Assembly (NCBI RefSeq): GCF_021653995.1
Contig: NZ_JAJJOZ010000008.1
Coordinates: 1 to 64,000, forward strand
Source of the DNA: Allopusillimonas lactea
Lineage (GTDB): Bacteria > Pseudomonadota > Gammaproteobacteria > Burkholderiales > Burkholderiaceae_B
DNA: 64,000 bases
Direction: 5' to 3'
A program made the position numbers and the translations under genes. The notes under the pieces are model-generated. The model did no database searches and was not told where the DNA came from. It saw only the letters and a list, made by a program, of their open reading frames with translations. Below are positions 16,577-25,237 of the stretch, piece by piece; within the stretch, counting starts at the first letter, position 1, and each line of letters starts with the position of its first letter.

Positions 16577-17728
16577 TTACTCGGTAGGCTGGTGCTCGCG
16601 CGGTGGGTCGCCAGCGCTGATCCGGGCCGCGGCGTTGTATTCGCGCTGAGGCGAGTTTGGGACGGAGTTGCCCTGCTGGTGCATCTGAATTGCCGACGGG
16701 AACAGATCCCAGCAGGCCATAAACAGCGCCGCAAACAGCGGGCCGATAACGAAACCGTTGAGCCCGAATACTGCCAGGCCTCCCAGCGTGGAAATCAGGA
16801 CGATGTAATCGGGCAGCTTGGTATCTTTGCCAACCAGTAGCGGGCGCAGGATGTTGTCGACGAGACCGATGACTAATACACCGAACAGGATTAGCGTTAC
16901 GCCTTCCCAGATGTCTCCGGTGACCAGAGAATAGATAGCTACGGGCAGCCAGATGAGCGCTGCGCCTACGGCCGGCAGCAGCGATAGAAACGTCATGACC
17001 ACGCCCCACAGCAGCGCGCCTTGGATGCCCAGCGCCCAGAAGATCAGGCCGCCCAGTATGCCCTGCGTGATCGCGACCGCGATGTTGCCTTTGACGGTTG
17101 CACGCACGACCGTGGTGAACTTGCGGAACAAATGGTGTTGATGCGATTCGCTAAGCGGGATGAGCCGTTTGCTGTGTCGCGTCAGTTCGACACCGTCACG
17201 CAGCAGAAAGAACAGCAGATACAGCATGATGGCGCCGCTGACCAGGAACTGGAATGTGTTCTGGCCGATGTTCACGGCTTGCGAAGCCACGAAACGACTG
17301 GCTTGCAATGCGCCTTGTGCGAGTTTTTCGCGCAACCCGAAGGGGTTGTCGATGCCCAGGCGTGCCATCCACTCATGCGCCCAAGGCGGCAGCGCTGCCG
17401 TGATCTGCTCAAGATACCTGCCGAAGTTGACTTCGCCGGACTCGATGCGCTTGTAGATACCCACCCCTTCTTGAGCCAGCGAGGTGAAGATCAGAATCGT
17501 CGGCAGGATGACCATCAGGATGATGAACAGCAGCGTAACCAGCGCCGCAAGATTAGGCCGGCCGTGAAAAGCGGCCAGAAGCTTCTTGTTGAGCGGGTGG
17601 AAGATCACCGCCAGGATGGCGCCCCAGAAAATCGCACCGTAATAGGGCAGCAGCACCCAGATGAAGGCGATAGATACCGCCGTCAGCAGCAGCAGAAAGC
17701 TGCGAAAAAAAAGACTGGACTGATTCAT
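16577..17728 (-). CDS. AI-2E family transporter (PerM/UPF0118)
   Basis: The 383-residue membrane protein has about eight hydrophobic segments, a polar region at residues 85-160, and the family signature P-A-V-G-A-A-L-I-W-L-P-V near 262-273, followed by D-N-I-L-R-P-L-L-V-G. Family members export autoinducer-2 or act as sodium/proton exchangers; the sequence does not decide between these. The C-terminal 40 residues are polar and charged. Confidence 0.85.
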   Translation of the reverse strand: MNQSSLFFRSFLLLLTAVSIAFIWVLLPYYGAIFWGAILAVIFHPLNKKLLAAFHGRPNLAALVTLLFIILMVILPTILIFTSLAQEGVGIYKRIESGEVNFGRYLEQITAALPPWAHEWMARLGIDNPFGLREKLAQGALQASRFVASQAVNIGQNTFQFLVSGAIMLYLLFFLLRDGVELTRHSKRLIPLSESHQHHLFRKFTTVVRATVKGNIAVAITQGILGGLIFWALGIQGALLWGVVMTFLSLLPAVGAALIWLPVAIYSLVTGDIWEGVTLILFGVLVIGLVDNILRPLLVGKDTKLPDYIVLISTLGGLAVFGLNGFVIGPLFAALFMACWDLFPSAIQMHQQGNSVPNSPQREYNAAARISAGDPPREHQPTE

Positions 17729-17888
17729 CCTGCGTCCATGTTGGATAGGCTAGGCCGGACAGCCAATTCTATGCGAAAACCACGACGGTACGCTGCCCGT
17801 TTTAAAGATCTCTGCATGCGTAGCTGCAATAGATTCAGGCAGCAAACAGAACAGCGCGGTACCGCGGCGGCGGCGAAAAATACCTGGC

Positions 17889-17918
17889 TTGCGCACAAAT
17901 AAATTTTTATGCTATAGT
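17889..17918 (+). promoter_or_regulatory. Sigma-70 promoter of tRNA-Asn
   Basis: TTGCGC (17889-17894) and TATAGT (17913-17918) are 18 bases apart, ending 13 bases before the tRNA. Confidence 0.7.
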
Positions 17919-17931
17919 TTCGCTTCTCTGG

Positions 17932-18007
17932 TCCCCGATAGCTCAGTCGGTAGAGCGACGGACTGTTAATCCGCAGGTCCCTGGTTCGAGCCCAGGTCGG
18001 GGAGCCA
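17932..18007 (+). tRNA. tRNA-Asn (anticodon GUU)
   Basis: Complete cloverleaf with acceptor TCCCCGA/TCGGGGA, D-arm AGCTCAGTCGGTAGAGC, anticodon GTT in CTGTTAA, T-loop TTCGAGC, discriminator G and encoded CCA. It reads codons AAC/AAU. Confidence 0.97.
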
Positions 18008-18028
18008 CAGAACACATTAAAGCAAGCA

Positions 18029-18055
18029 AGCCAATTCTTCGGGATTGGCTTTTTT
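18029..18055 (+). terminator. Terminator of tRNA-Asn
   Basis: Arms AGCCAAT (18029-18035) and ATTGGCT (18044-18050) pair perfectly and are followed by TTTTT. Confidence 0.85.
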
Positions 18056-18224
18056 GCTTTCCGGGCCTACAGGTGGGATGCTTGAAGTTGGTAGAGGCTG
18101 TGTGCCAGCCGGGTATGAGCCGCATGGCGCGTGCATGCTGCTGCACGGCCGTGAAGCGGTTTTTTGTCGGCTTGGCGCCCCGCGCCGAGATAGAAGTATC
18201 GGAACAGGCTGACAGGAGAAGAAA

Positions 18225-18764
18225 ATGAAGCGCGTTGTTGCCGTCTCTTTAGTCGCGTTTGTGGCGGGGTGCACTGCATCGCATCCTGATTTGCCCACGC
18301 AGTCAGGTGTCGATCTCAATAAGTATGTAGGCAGGTGGTATGAGCAAGCGCGTTTGCCCAACCGCTTTCAAGAAGAATGCGCTGGTGACGTGCGAGCCGA
18401 TTACGAGTTGCAGCCCGACAACACCATCGGCGTCACCAATCAATGCCGTGCAAAAGATGGCAGCACGAAAGTAGCAGAGGGCGAAGGAAGGCTGTCAACG
18501 TCTGTCGATCCGCGTGACCCCGCGAAACTGGAAGTCAGATTCGCGCCCAAGTGGACTTCCTGGCTGCCTATGGTTTGGGGTGATTACTGGATCATGAGGC
18601 TGCAGGGTGACTACCAGTACTCACTGGTCGGAACACCTGATCGTAACTATCTTTGGGTGCTTTCCCGTGATCAGGAAGCTGACGAGTCTGCGGTCACCGA
18701 CCTGCTGGACTATGCGGGCACCCTTGGTTTTCCAGTCACGCAGGTGATCCGATCGGGCAACTGA
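18225..18764 (+). CDS. blc: Outer-membrane lipocalin Blc-like lipoprotein
   Basis: The 179-residue protein starts with a lipoprotein signal peptide ending at V-A-G-C (Cys16). It has the lipocalin opening G-R-W-Y-E-Q-A-R-L-P-N-R-F-Q near residue 37 and the barrel strands typical of bacterial Blc, such as N-Q-C-R-A-K-D-G, D-Y-W-I-M and Y-L-W-V-L-S-R. It probably binds fatty acids or lysophospholipids at the outer membrane under envelope stress. AGGAGA lies seven bases before the ATG. Confidence 0.9.
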   Translation: MKRVVAVSLVAFVAGCTASHPDLPTQSGVDLNKYVGRWYEQARLPNRFQEECAGDVRADYELQPDNTIGVTNQCRAKDGSTKVAEGEGRLSTSVDPRDPAKLEVRFAPKWTSWLPMVWGDYWIMRLQGDYQYSLVGTPDRNYLWVLSRDQEADESAVTDLLDYAGTLGFPVTQVIRSGN

Positions 18765-18775
18765 AGTAAATTTCG

Positions 18776-19501
18776 ATGATGAACACCAAAGCGCTGGTTT
18801 TATTTTCCGGTGGTCAAGACTCCACGACCTGCCTTGCGTGGGCGCTGGATCGCTACACGCACGTCGAAACCATTGGCTTCGACTACGGCCAGCGCCATGC
18901 CATCGAGCTTGATTGCAGGCAAACCGTGCTGTCGCGCTTGCGCCAGCGGTTCCCGGCCTGGGGCGCGCGGCTCGGCGACGACCACATGCTCGATCTTTCC
19001 ATACTAGGGCAAATCAGCGAAACCTCGCTCACGCGCGAGAAAGCCATTGCTTTTCGCGAAAACGGCCTGCCGGATACCTTTGTACCGGGCCGCAACCTGC
19101 TGTTCTTTACGCTTGCGGCTACGATTGCCTACCGGCGCGGCTTGCAGGTGCTTGTGGGCGGTATGTGCGAAACCGACTATTCAGGCTACCCTGATTGCCG
19201 CGACAACACCCTGAAAGCGACACAGGTGGCGCTGAGCTTGGGCCTGGATGCGCCCATGGTGGTCGAGACGCCGCTGATGTGGCTGGACAAGCGCGAGACC
19301 TGGCAGTTGGCCAGCGATCTGGGCGGCCAGGCATTGGTAGAGCTGATCCGGCACGATACCCATACCTGCTATCTGGGCGAGCGCAGCCAGCTGCACGACT
19401 GGGGTTACGGCTGCGGCGAGTGCCCGGCATGCGCGCTGCGCCGCAAGGGCTACGAACAGTACGTTTCCGCCGGCGGTTTGCCGGGCGGGGCTGGCACCTA
19501 G
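18776..19501 (+). CDS. queC: 7-cyano-7-deazaguanine synthase QueC
   Basis: QueC converts 7-carboxy-7-deazaguanine to preQ0 with ATP and ammonia, a step toward queuosine in tRNA. The PP-loop S-G-G-Q-D-S-T-T begins near residue 11. The zinc site is built from Cys residues at H-T-C-Y-L-G, G-Y-G-C-G-E-C-P-A-C-A-L-R near the C-terminus. Two adjacent ATG codons (18776, 18779) are possible starts. The stop overlaps the convergent ferritin-like gene by four bases. Confidence 0.95.
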   Translation: MMNTKALVLFSGGQDSTTCLAWALDRYTHVETIGFDYGQRHAIELDCRQTVLSRLRQRFPAWGARLGDDHMLDLSILGQISETSLTREKAIAFRENGLPDTFVPGRNLLFFTLAATIAYRRGLQVLVGGMCETDYSGYPDCRDNTLKATQVALSLGLDAPMVVETPLMWLDKRETWQLASDLGGQALVELIRHDTHTCYLGERSQLHDWGYGCGECPACALRRKGYEQYVSAGGLPGGAGT

Positions 19502-20043
19502 AGGCCGAGCAGGTCTTTCATGTCGTCGGCGTGCTCTTCCTCGACCGCCATGATCTCGACCAGCATCTGTCGGGTTGTGGGGTCGCTATCGCCGATACGC
19601 TCGATCATCTGGCGATACGACTCGATCGCAACACGTTCGGCGATCAGGTTGGCCCGGATCATGTCTTTGGTGTCCGTGCAGTCGTCATATTCGGCATGGC
19701 TGCGGGCTGTCAAGGTCGATGGGTTGAAATCAGGCATGCCATTTAATTGCACAATTCGCTCCGCGATTCGGCTGGCATGCGCTTCTTCTTGTTGGGCATG
19801 TTCCAGGAACTCTGCCTTGACAGACTCATTGTTCAGCCCGCTCGCCGTGTAATAGTGGCGCCGGTAGCGCATCACACAGACCAATTCCGTCGCCAGTGCA
19901 TCGTTAAGCATGCCGACGATTTCTTTTCGATTTCCTTTGTAGCCGGAGGCAATGGCCCCTTCCTCCAGATTGCGTGCGGCCTCGCGGATGGCCTTGACAT
20001 CAATGGGGCCGTGCCCGGCCCCGGTACTGGATTTTATGCTCAT
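19498..20043 (-). CDS. Ferritin-like (bacterioferritin-type) protein
   Basis: The 181-residue protein forms a four-helix ferritin-like bundle with di-iron ligands visible as E-L-V-C-V-M-R-Y near residue 53, H-A-Q-Q-E-E-A-H-A near 83, an A-E-R-V-A-I-E-S-Y helix near 136, and A-V-E-E-E-H-A-D-D-M near 165. It probably stores iron or detoxifies peroxide in the cytoplasm. AAGGA lies before the ATG. Confidence 0.82.
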   Translation of the reverse strand: MSIKSSTGAGHGPIDVKAIREAARNLEEGAIASGYKGNRKEIVGMLNDALATELVCVMRYRRHYYTASGLNNESVKAEFLEHAQQEEAHASRIAERIVQLNGMPDFNPSTLTARSHAEYDDCTDTKDMIRANLIAERVAIESYRQMIERIGDSDPTTRQMLVEIMAVEEEHADDMKDLLGL

Positions 20044-20130
20044 GGTGTTCCTTGTCTGGTATTGAACAGGCGGGCAGCCGATGCTGCGCGGTTGCCCTTG
20101 CCCCTTGCAAGCAAGTGACGTGCCACGCCC

Positions 20131-21723
20131 TCAGTGTGCGCCCGCGCTTGCGTCCGGGCCGGCCGTTCGCTTGTGCGAAGCCGGGCGGCAGATCCAGATG
20201 AGGCCGATCATTACCAAAAACAGAATGCCTGAGGCGTAGAAAATATCCAATGCCGACAGCGTATAGGCCTGCTGGTTGACCAGTCGGTCAAGCAACATGG
20301 AAATCTCGTTCAGGCCCATGCCGCGCTGCTGCAGTTGGGCCGACATGGCGTCAAAGGCGGGTTCGCCGGGCCGCGCCAGTTCGGCCAACTGGGCGTGGTG
20401 CAGGCTCGCGCGGTTGTCCCACAGCGTCGTGGTGATCGAGGTGCCGAACGCGCCGAATAATAGCCGTACAAAGTTGGACAGCCCCGCGGCTGCCGGGATG
20501 CGATGCGGATCCAGGCCCGACAGCGTGACTGTGGTCAGCGGGATGAAAAAGGTTGCCATTGCGGCGCCCTGGATGAAGGTCGGCAGCATGATGGTGTAGA
20601 TGTCTACATCGGTGCTGAACCGCGCCCGCATAAAGCTGATCAGTGAGAACACCAGGAAAGCGAAAGTGGCGATATATCGCGGATCGTGCTTGGCCAGCAG
20701 CTTGCCCACGATGGGGGAAATGATGATGGCCAGTATGCCCACCGGCGCCGATGCGATGCCGGCGTCGGTGGCTGTATAGCCGAGGGTGTTTTGCATCCAC
20801 AGAGGCAGCAGCACCACGGTGCCGAAGAACACCCCGTATCCCACGGATATCGTGACCACGCCGGCGCTGAAGTTTCGATATTTGAACAGCGTCAGATCCA
20901 CGATTGGATGGTCGGCCGTCAATTCCCAGATAATGAAGAACACGAAGGCGATCACCGCCACGATGCCCATGATGACGATTTCATTACTGGCGAACCAGTC
21001 CAGCTCCTTGCCCTTGTCCAACATCAACTGTAGTGCACCGACCCACAGGACCAGCAGCCCCAGGCCAACGAGGTCAATTGGCAGACGGGCGCGCGTGGAC
21101 TCGCGGTCCTTGTATACCTGCCAGGTTGCCCAGCCGGCCAGCAACCCGACCGGCACATTGATGTAGAAAATCCACGGCCAGCTGTAGTTGTCGGAAATCC
21201 AGCCGCCCAGCAGCGGGCCCGCCACCGGCCCGACCAGGATCGTCATTGACCATAGCGCGAGCGCCATCCCGGCTTTCTCTTTGGGGTAGGAGGCCAACAT
21301 CAGGGATTGCGAAAGTGGAATCATAGGCCCCGCGACCGCGCCCTGCAGGACGCGGAAGGCCACCAAAGACTCAAGCGACCACGAAAACCCGCACAGCCAC
21401 GACGACACGACGAACAGCAGGACCGACAACACAAACAGCCGTACTTGGCCGAAGCGCTGCGTGAGCCATCCGGTGAGCGGGACCGTGATGGCGTTAGCCA
21501 CCGCAAACGAGGTGATGACCCATGTGCCCTGTGTGGCACTGACGCCCAAGTCGCCCGCGATCGTTGGAATGGACACGTTGGCGATCGACGAATCCAGCAC
21601 ATTCATGAAGACGGCCGCCGACAGGGCGACGGTGCCAATGGTGCGGGCGCGCCCCTCCAGCGGGGGGTAGTGTGCTGGCGCGGGGCGTTGGTCGCTGCTG
21701 TCGAGCGGATCGGTATCGGCCAT
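20131..21723 (-). CDS. emrB: EmrB-type drug efflux MFS transporter (DHA2, 14 TM)
   Basis: The 530-residue inner-membrane protein belongs to the 14-helix DHA2 branch of the major facilitator superfamily. It shows motif C-type L-D-S-S-I-A-N-V near residue 43, G-W-L-T-Q-R-F-G-Q-V-R-L-F (motif A) near 87 and G-P-V-A-G-P-L-L-G-G-W-I near 167. It starts two bases after the emrA stop, so the two are co-translated. With the periplasmic adaptor and outer-membrane channel encoded upstream it should form a tripartite pump. Confidence 0.9.
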   Translation of the reverse strand: MADTDPLDSSDQRPAPAHYPPLEGRARTIGTVALSAAVFMNVLDSSIANVSIPTIAGDLGVSATQGTWVITSFAVANAITVPLTGWLTQRFGQVRLFVLSVLLFVVSSWLCGFSWSLESLVAFRVLQGAVAGPMIPLSQSLMLASYPKEKAGMALALWSMTILVGPVAGPLLGGWISDNYSWPWIFYINVPVGLLAGWATWQVYKDRESTRARLPIDLVGLGLLVLWVGALQLMLDKGKELDWFASNEIVIMGIVAVIAFVFFIIWELTADHPIVDLTLFKYRNFSAGVVTISVGYGVFFGTVVLLPLWMQNTLGYTATDAGIASAPVGILAIIISPIVGKLLAKHDPRYIATFAFLVFSLISFMRARFSTDVDIYTIMLPTFIQGAAMATFFIPLTTVTLSGLDPHRIPAAAGLSNFVRLLFGAFGTSITTTLWDNRASLHHAQLAELARPGEPAFDAMSAQLQQRGMGLNEISMLLDRLVNQQAYTLSALDIFYASGILFLVMIGLIWICRPASHKRTAGPDASAGAH

Positions 21724-21725
21724 GA

Positions 21726-22919
21726 TTAGTACGCGGCGTTTTCCCGGATGATCCGGGCGATTTCGGTGTCGACCTTGGCGTCCGCGTCGCTGAACACGCT
21801 GGTGCTCAGGTGCGACTTAGCGCCTTCGGCAACTTTACGCACGTTCTCCGCTGTCGGCTCACTTAGGTCCACCTTTACGTGCATGGAAAGGCCGACGCGA
21901 AGCGGATGCTCGGCCAGTTCCTTGGCGTCCAGCAGGATGCGCACCGGCACGCGCTGCACCACTTTGATCCAGTTGCCACTGGCGTTCTGTGCCGGCAGTA
22001 GCGCAAACGCTGCACCACTTCCCGCCGCAAGGCCCTGCACATAGCCGTGGTACACAATCTTTCCACCATACAGGTCAGCCGTCAGTGTGGCCGACTGCCC
22101 GGGCTTCATCTCGCGTAATTGGCCTTCCTTGAAGTTGGCCTCTACCCATAAATGATTCAGCGGCACGATGGTCATCAGCGGCATTCCCGGCGCTACATGC
22201 TGGCCGACCTGTACTGCGCGCTGGGCCACCATGCCATCCACCGGCGCCGGGATGCTGGCGCGACTCGCCGCCAGCCATGCTTGGCGGAGTTTGTCGGCGG
22301 CCAGCTGTACATCAGGGTGCGCGGCAACAGTCGTATTGGCGGTTAACGCCAGATTGGTGTCACGCCGTGCGCGGGCCACCGCCAGCGCGGCTTCAGCCTG
22401 CGCCAGTCCAGAGCGCGCCGCTTTGACGGCAGTCTGTGCATGGAGGATTTCCTCGCCACTCACACCGCCCGAGCGGGCAAGCGCCTGGCGGCGCTTGAGA
22501 TCGCTCTGTGCTTTTTCCAGCTCAGCGCGGGCACGTTCGATATCTGCTGTGCGCACGCCGATGTCGGCTTCCAGTGCCTGGTTCTGCACGAAAATCGTAC
22601 GCGTCTGGCGTACTGCCTGGCCCAGGGCGGCGCGAGCCTGCTCCAAGGCGATGCGGGTGTCGCTGGGATCTAATTTGATAAGCGGTGTGCCCCGGCTCAC
22701 GGTGTCCGTTTCATCGGCGGTAATAGCCACGACGGTGCCTGGGATCTGCGAAGTGACTTGCACCAGGTTGCCGTGCACATAGGCATTGTCCGTGTCTTCG
22801 TAATGAGAGGCGAACAGCATCCACCAGACGCTGTAAATGATGCCGGCGGCGATAAAGAACAGAGTGGCAGCGATCAGCAGCGTTTTGCGGAGATTGGCCG
22901 GTTTGGTTGCGGTACTCAT
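21726..22919 (-). CDS. emrA: EmrA-type membrane fusion protein
   Basis: The periplasmic adaptor of the pump: one membrane helix at residues about 12-35, a D-T-D-N-A-Y-V-H-G-N-L-V lipoyl-like strand, a long coiled hairpin (residues about 90-200) and a second lipoyl half with P-V-D-G-M-V. The ATG at 22919 is preferred (397 residues); an in-frame TTG 21 bases upstream would overlap the nodT stop. Confidence 0.9.
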   Translation of the reverse strand: MSTATKPANLRKTLLIAATLFFIAAGIIYSVWWMLFASHYEDTDNAYVHGNLVQVTSQIPGTVVAITADETDTVSRGTPLIKLDPSDTRIALEQARAALGQAVRQTRTIFVQNQALEADIGVRTADIERARAELEKAQSDLKRRQALARSGGVSGEEILHAQTAVKAARSGLAQAEAALAVARARRDTNLALTANTTVAAHPDVQLAADKLRQAWLAASRASIPAPVDGMVAQRAVQVGQHVAPGMPLMTIVPLNHLWVEANFKEGQLREMKPGQSATLTADLYGGKIVYHGYVQGLAAGSGAAFALLPAQNASGNWIKVVQRVPVRILLDAKELAEHPLRVGLSMHVKVDLSEPTAENVRKVAEGAKSHLSTSVFSDADAKVDTEIARIIRENAAY

Positions 22920-22936
22920 GGATATCTCTTCGTGAT

Positions 22937-24334
22937 TCAATGCGTCGCGGGTTCGACGTAACCGCCGCCTAGAGCAGTGGCCAGTTGTGCGTCAAGGATA
23001 TAAGCGCGGGCGCGCAAGTCGGTATCCAGCAGTGCCTGCTTCTGGACCTCGTTCTGCGCCAGCAGCACTTGGATGAAGTTGCCCAGGCCAGACTTGTAGC
23101 GGTCGACAGCCAGCCCATACGCCGACGTGATGGCCTGCAAACTGGCGCTTTGGTCCACAGCCTGCTGGCGCAATGCCTGGATGGATGCTGTCGCGTCGGC
23201 GACTTCGCGGACGGCGCCCAGCAGCGTCTGGTTGTAGTCCGTGATGGCCAACTCGCGGTCCGCGCGACGACTGTCCAACTGGGCGTTCAGCGCGCCTCCG
23301 TGAAAGAGGGGGAGTGTGATCACGGGGCCGACACCGTAGGTTTTGCTCGCGCCCTCGATCAGATTGGACAACCCCAGAGACATGAAGCCCGCGAACGCAG
23401 CCAGGTTGACGTTGGGATAGAAATCAGCCTTGGCGGCGGAAACCTGGCTGTCGGCGGCCGTCGCCCGTTCGCGGGCGGCCACGATATCGGGCCGCCGCGC
23501 GAGCAAGGCCAACGGCAGCAACGCCGGTGTACCGGAAGGTGGAGAGGCAAGCTTGACCGCCTGGATGCTTGCGCCGCGCTGTGGCCCGGCGCCTGTCAGC
23601 GCGGCGAGTTGATTGCGCAGCAGCGTGGCATTGGTGGCGGCTTGGCTCAACTGCACGCGTGCCGCCGAGACGGCAGCGGCAGCCTGTTTGACTTCGATCT
23701 GCGTATCCAGACCGGCGCGGGCGCGCTGGCGGGTGATGTCGAGTACATCCTGCTGCTGCGAGACGATGCGGCCCAGAACATCTTGCTGCGCCAAGGCATT
23801 CTGCAGATTGTAATAACTTTGGATCACCCCATAGACCAGGGTGTTGCGGGCGAGTTGTGCATCGGCCTGTGCGGCGGCAGCCGACGACACCGCTGCTGCG
23901 TAGTGGGCGCGGTTGCGGCCCCACAAGTCTAAGTCGAAGCTCAGGTCCACGCGCAGATTGGCTTCGGTTTGCATGGATCCGCCAAATGGCGGCGGGTAGA
24001 TGTAATTGCTGGAGAAGCGTTGGCGGGTAGCGGAGAAACTGGCATTTGCTTGGGGCAACTGCACTGCCCGCGCCCCGCGCACGGTGGCATTGGCGGCGTC
24101 GACGCGTGCGCGGGCGGCATCCATGGAGGGATGGCCGGCCAGTGCTTCGTCGATCAACTGCCCCAGTTGGGTGTCGCCGTAGCGGTGCCACCACCGTTCG
24201 GCAGGCCATTGTATGGTGCTGTCCTGTAGGCCTAGGCGAGCGGCCTCCAGTTGTGCGGTGCCCGCCGGTCCAGGCGATATGGCCGCGCACCCCGACAAGG
24301 TGGCGGCCAGAAGAAGGGGAAGGATGGCTTTCAT
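22937..24334 (-). CDS. NodT-family outer-membrane efflux lipoprotein
   Basis: The TolC-like outer-membrane channel of the pump. With the ATG at 24334 the signal peptide ends in L-S-G-C, a lipobox. Two outer-membrane efflux repeats follow, with L-D-L-W-G-R-N near residue 130 and long periplasmic helices. A GTG three codons upstream is an alternative start. The order nodT-emrA-emrB and the shared promoter at 24420-24449 make this one operon. Confidence 0.9.
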   Translation of the reverse strand: MKAILPLLLAATLSGCAAISPGPAGTAQLEAARLGLQDSTIQWPAERWWHRYGDTQLGQLIDEALAGHPSMDAARARVDAANATVRGARAVQLPQANASFSATRQRFSSNYIYPPPFGGSMQTEANLRVDLSFDLDLWGRNRAHYAAAVSSAAAAQADAQLARNTLVYGVIQSYYNLQNALAQQDVLGRIVSQQQDVLDITRQRARAGLDTQIEVKQAAAAVSAARVQLSQAATNATLLRNQLAALTGAGPQRGASIQAVKLASPPSGTPALLPLALLARRPDIVAARERATAADSQVSAAKADFYPNVNLAAFAGFMSLGLSNLIEGASKTYGVGPVITLPLFHGGALNAQLDSRRADRELAITDYNQTLLGAVREVADATASIQALRQQAVDQSASLQAITSAYGLAVDRYKSGLGNFIQVLLAQNEVQKQALLDTDLRARAYILDAQLATALGGGYVEPATH

Positions 24335-24404
24335 GTCTATCACTTGGCGATATGGCTGCGTAAGCGTAGCTGACAGTTGGCTGAATAAAGCTGCCTAGTA
24401 CGTT

Positions 24405-24418
24405 ACTGCCTAGGCAGT
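24405..24418. promoter_or_regulatory. Palindromic operator for the MarR regulator
   Basis: ACTGCCTAGGCAGT is a perfect 14-bp palindrome directly downstream of the -10 of the efflux operon, with another half-site TGCCTAG at 24392-24398. Position and form fit a MarR-type repressor binding there to block transcription. Confidence 0.75.
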
Positions 24419-24419
24419 G

Positions 24420-24449
24420 ATTATAAAAGCGAGCGTTTTTTCTATGCAA
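24420..24449 (-). promoter_or_regulatory. Promoter of the nodT-emrA-emrB operon
   Basis: On the minus strand TTGCAT (24449-24444) and a consensus TATAAT (24425-24420) are 18 bases apart. The palindromic operator starts one base beyond the -10. Confidence 0.8.
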
Positions 24450-24461
24450 GCAAGTAATCGT

Positions 24462-25103
24462 TCAGGCCGGGCAATCCGCTGGATCGCCACCCGGTGCGGT
24501 GCCGCATGGCTCCAGCGGCATGCCGCCATTGGTCAGCATGCGTTGGATCAGGCCGACAAGGGTGTCGACCTCTTCGTGGCTAAAACCTTGCAGATGCGTG
24601 TTCAAGGTATCAGCAACCACGGGCAGGATGTGTTCTGCAACCGCATTGCCGGCGTCGGTGAGTTCCACGCGTACAACACGCCGGTCGTCGGGGCAGCGTT
24701 GACGGCGGATGAAATGCTTGGCTTCCAGGCGGTCAAGTGCTCGTGTCATGGCGCCGGTATCGATGTGCGTGCTGCGGGAAAGCTCCGCAGGCGTATTGAT
24801 GTTGCGGTAGCGGATCAGGACGAGCGGGCGCCATTGCACCGCTGTAAGGCCCAGCGGCGCCATACGCTGGTCCATCATCCGGGTAAGCGAGGAGTGCAGC
24901 TGCTTGATGAGATAGCCGAGGTTTGCCGGCGGTGCAAGCGCCGCCGCGGTGCCTACGTAGACCGTGGATACCGGTGGTTGCCGCGTGGGCGGTGCATCGG
25001 CCGCCGTACCGCTGCGGGCGGATGCCTGCGTGCCTGTGGCGGGCTTGCGCCGGCGGGGCTTGACTGCGCCAGGGCGTGCGGGTGATGTGCGCGAATCGCT
25101 CAT
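24462..25103 (-). CDS. MarR-family repressor of the efflux operon
   Basis: A winged helix-turn-helix regulator with L-S-R-S-T-H-I-D-T-G-A-M-T-R-A-L-D-R-L-E near residues 108-127 and the MarR wing C-P-D-D-R-R-V-V-R-V-E-L-T. The N-terminal 40 residues are a basic, Pro/Ala-rich tail. The ATG at 25103 gives 213 residues; another in-frame ATG at 25160 would add 19, and neither has a clear ribosome site. It lies just upstream of the nodT promoter and probably represses it until a toxic ligand binds. Confidence 0.85.
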   Translation of the reverse strand: MSDSRTSPARPGAVKPRRRKPATGTQASARSGTAADAPPTRQPPVSTVYVGTAAALAPPANLGYLIKQLHSSLTRMMDQRMAPLGLTAVQWRPLVLIRYRNINTPAELSRSTHIDTGAMTRALDRLEAKHFIRRQRCPDDRRVVRVELTDAGNAVAEHILPVVADTLNTHLQGFSHEEVDTLVGLIQRMLTNGGMPLEPCGTAPGGDPADCPA

Positions 25104-25237
25104 GACGCCAATTTTACCGTCAATGTCGGTGAGTTTTCTGCATCCACAGTTACTGATCATGCAAACACTTAGCGCCCGGCCCGGTGTTCGGGCAAAATGC
25201 AGACATTGCCGCCTCAGGTGCGCGGCCAGTCAAACCA

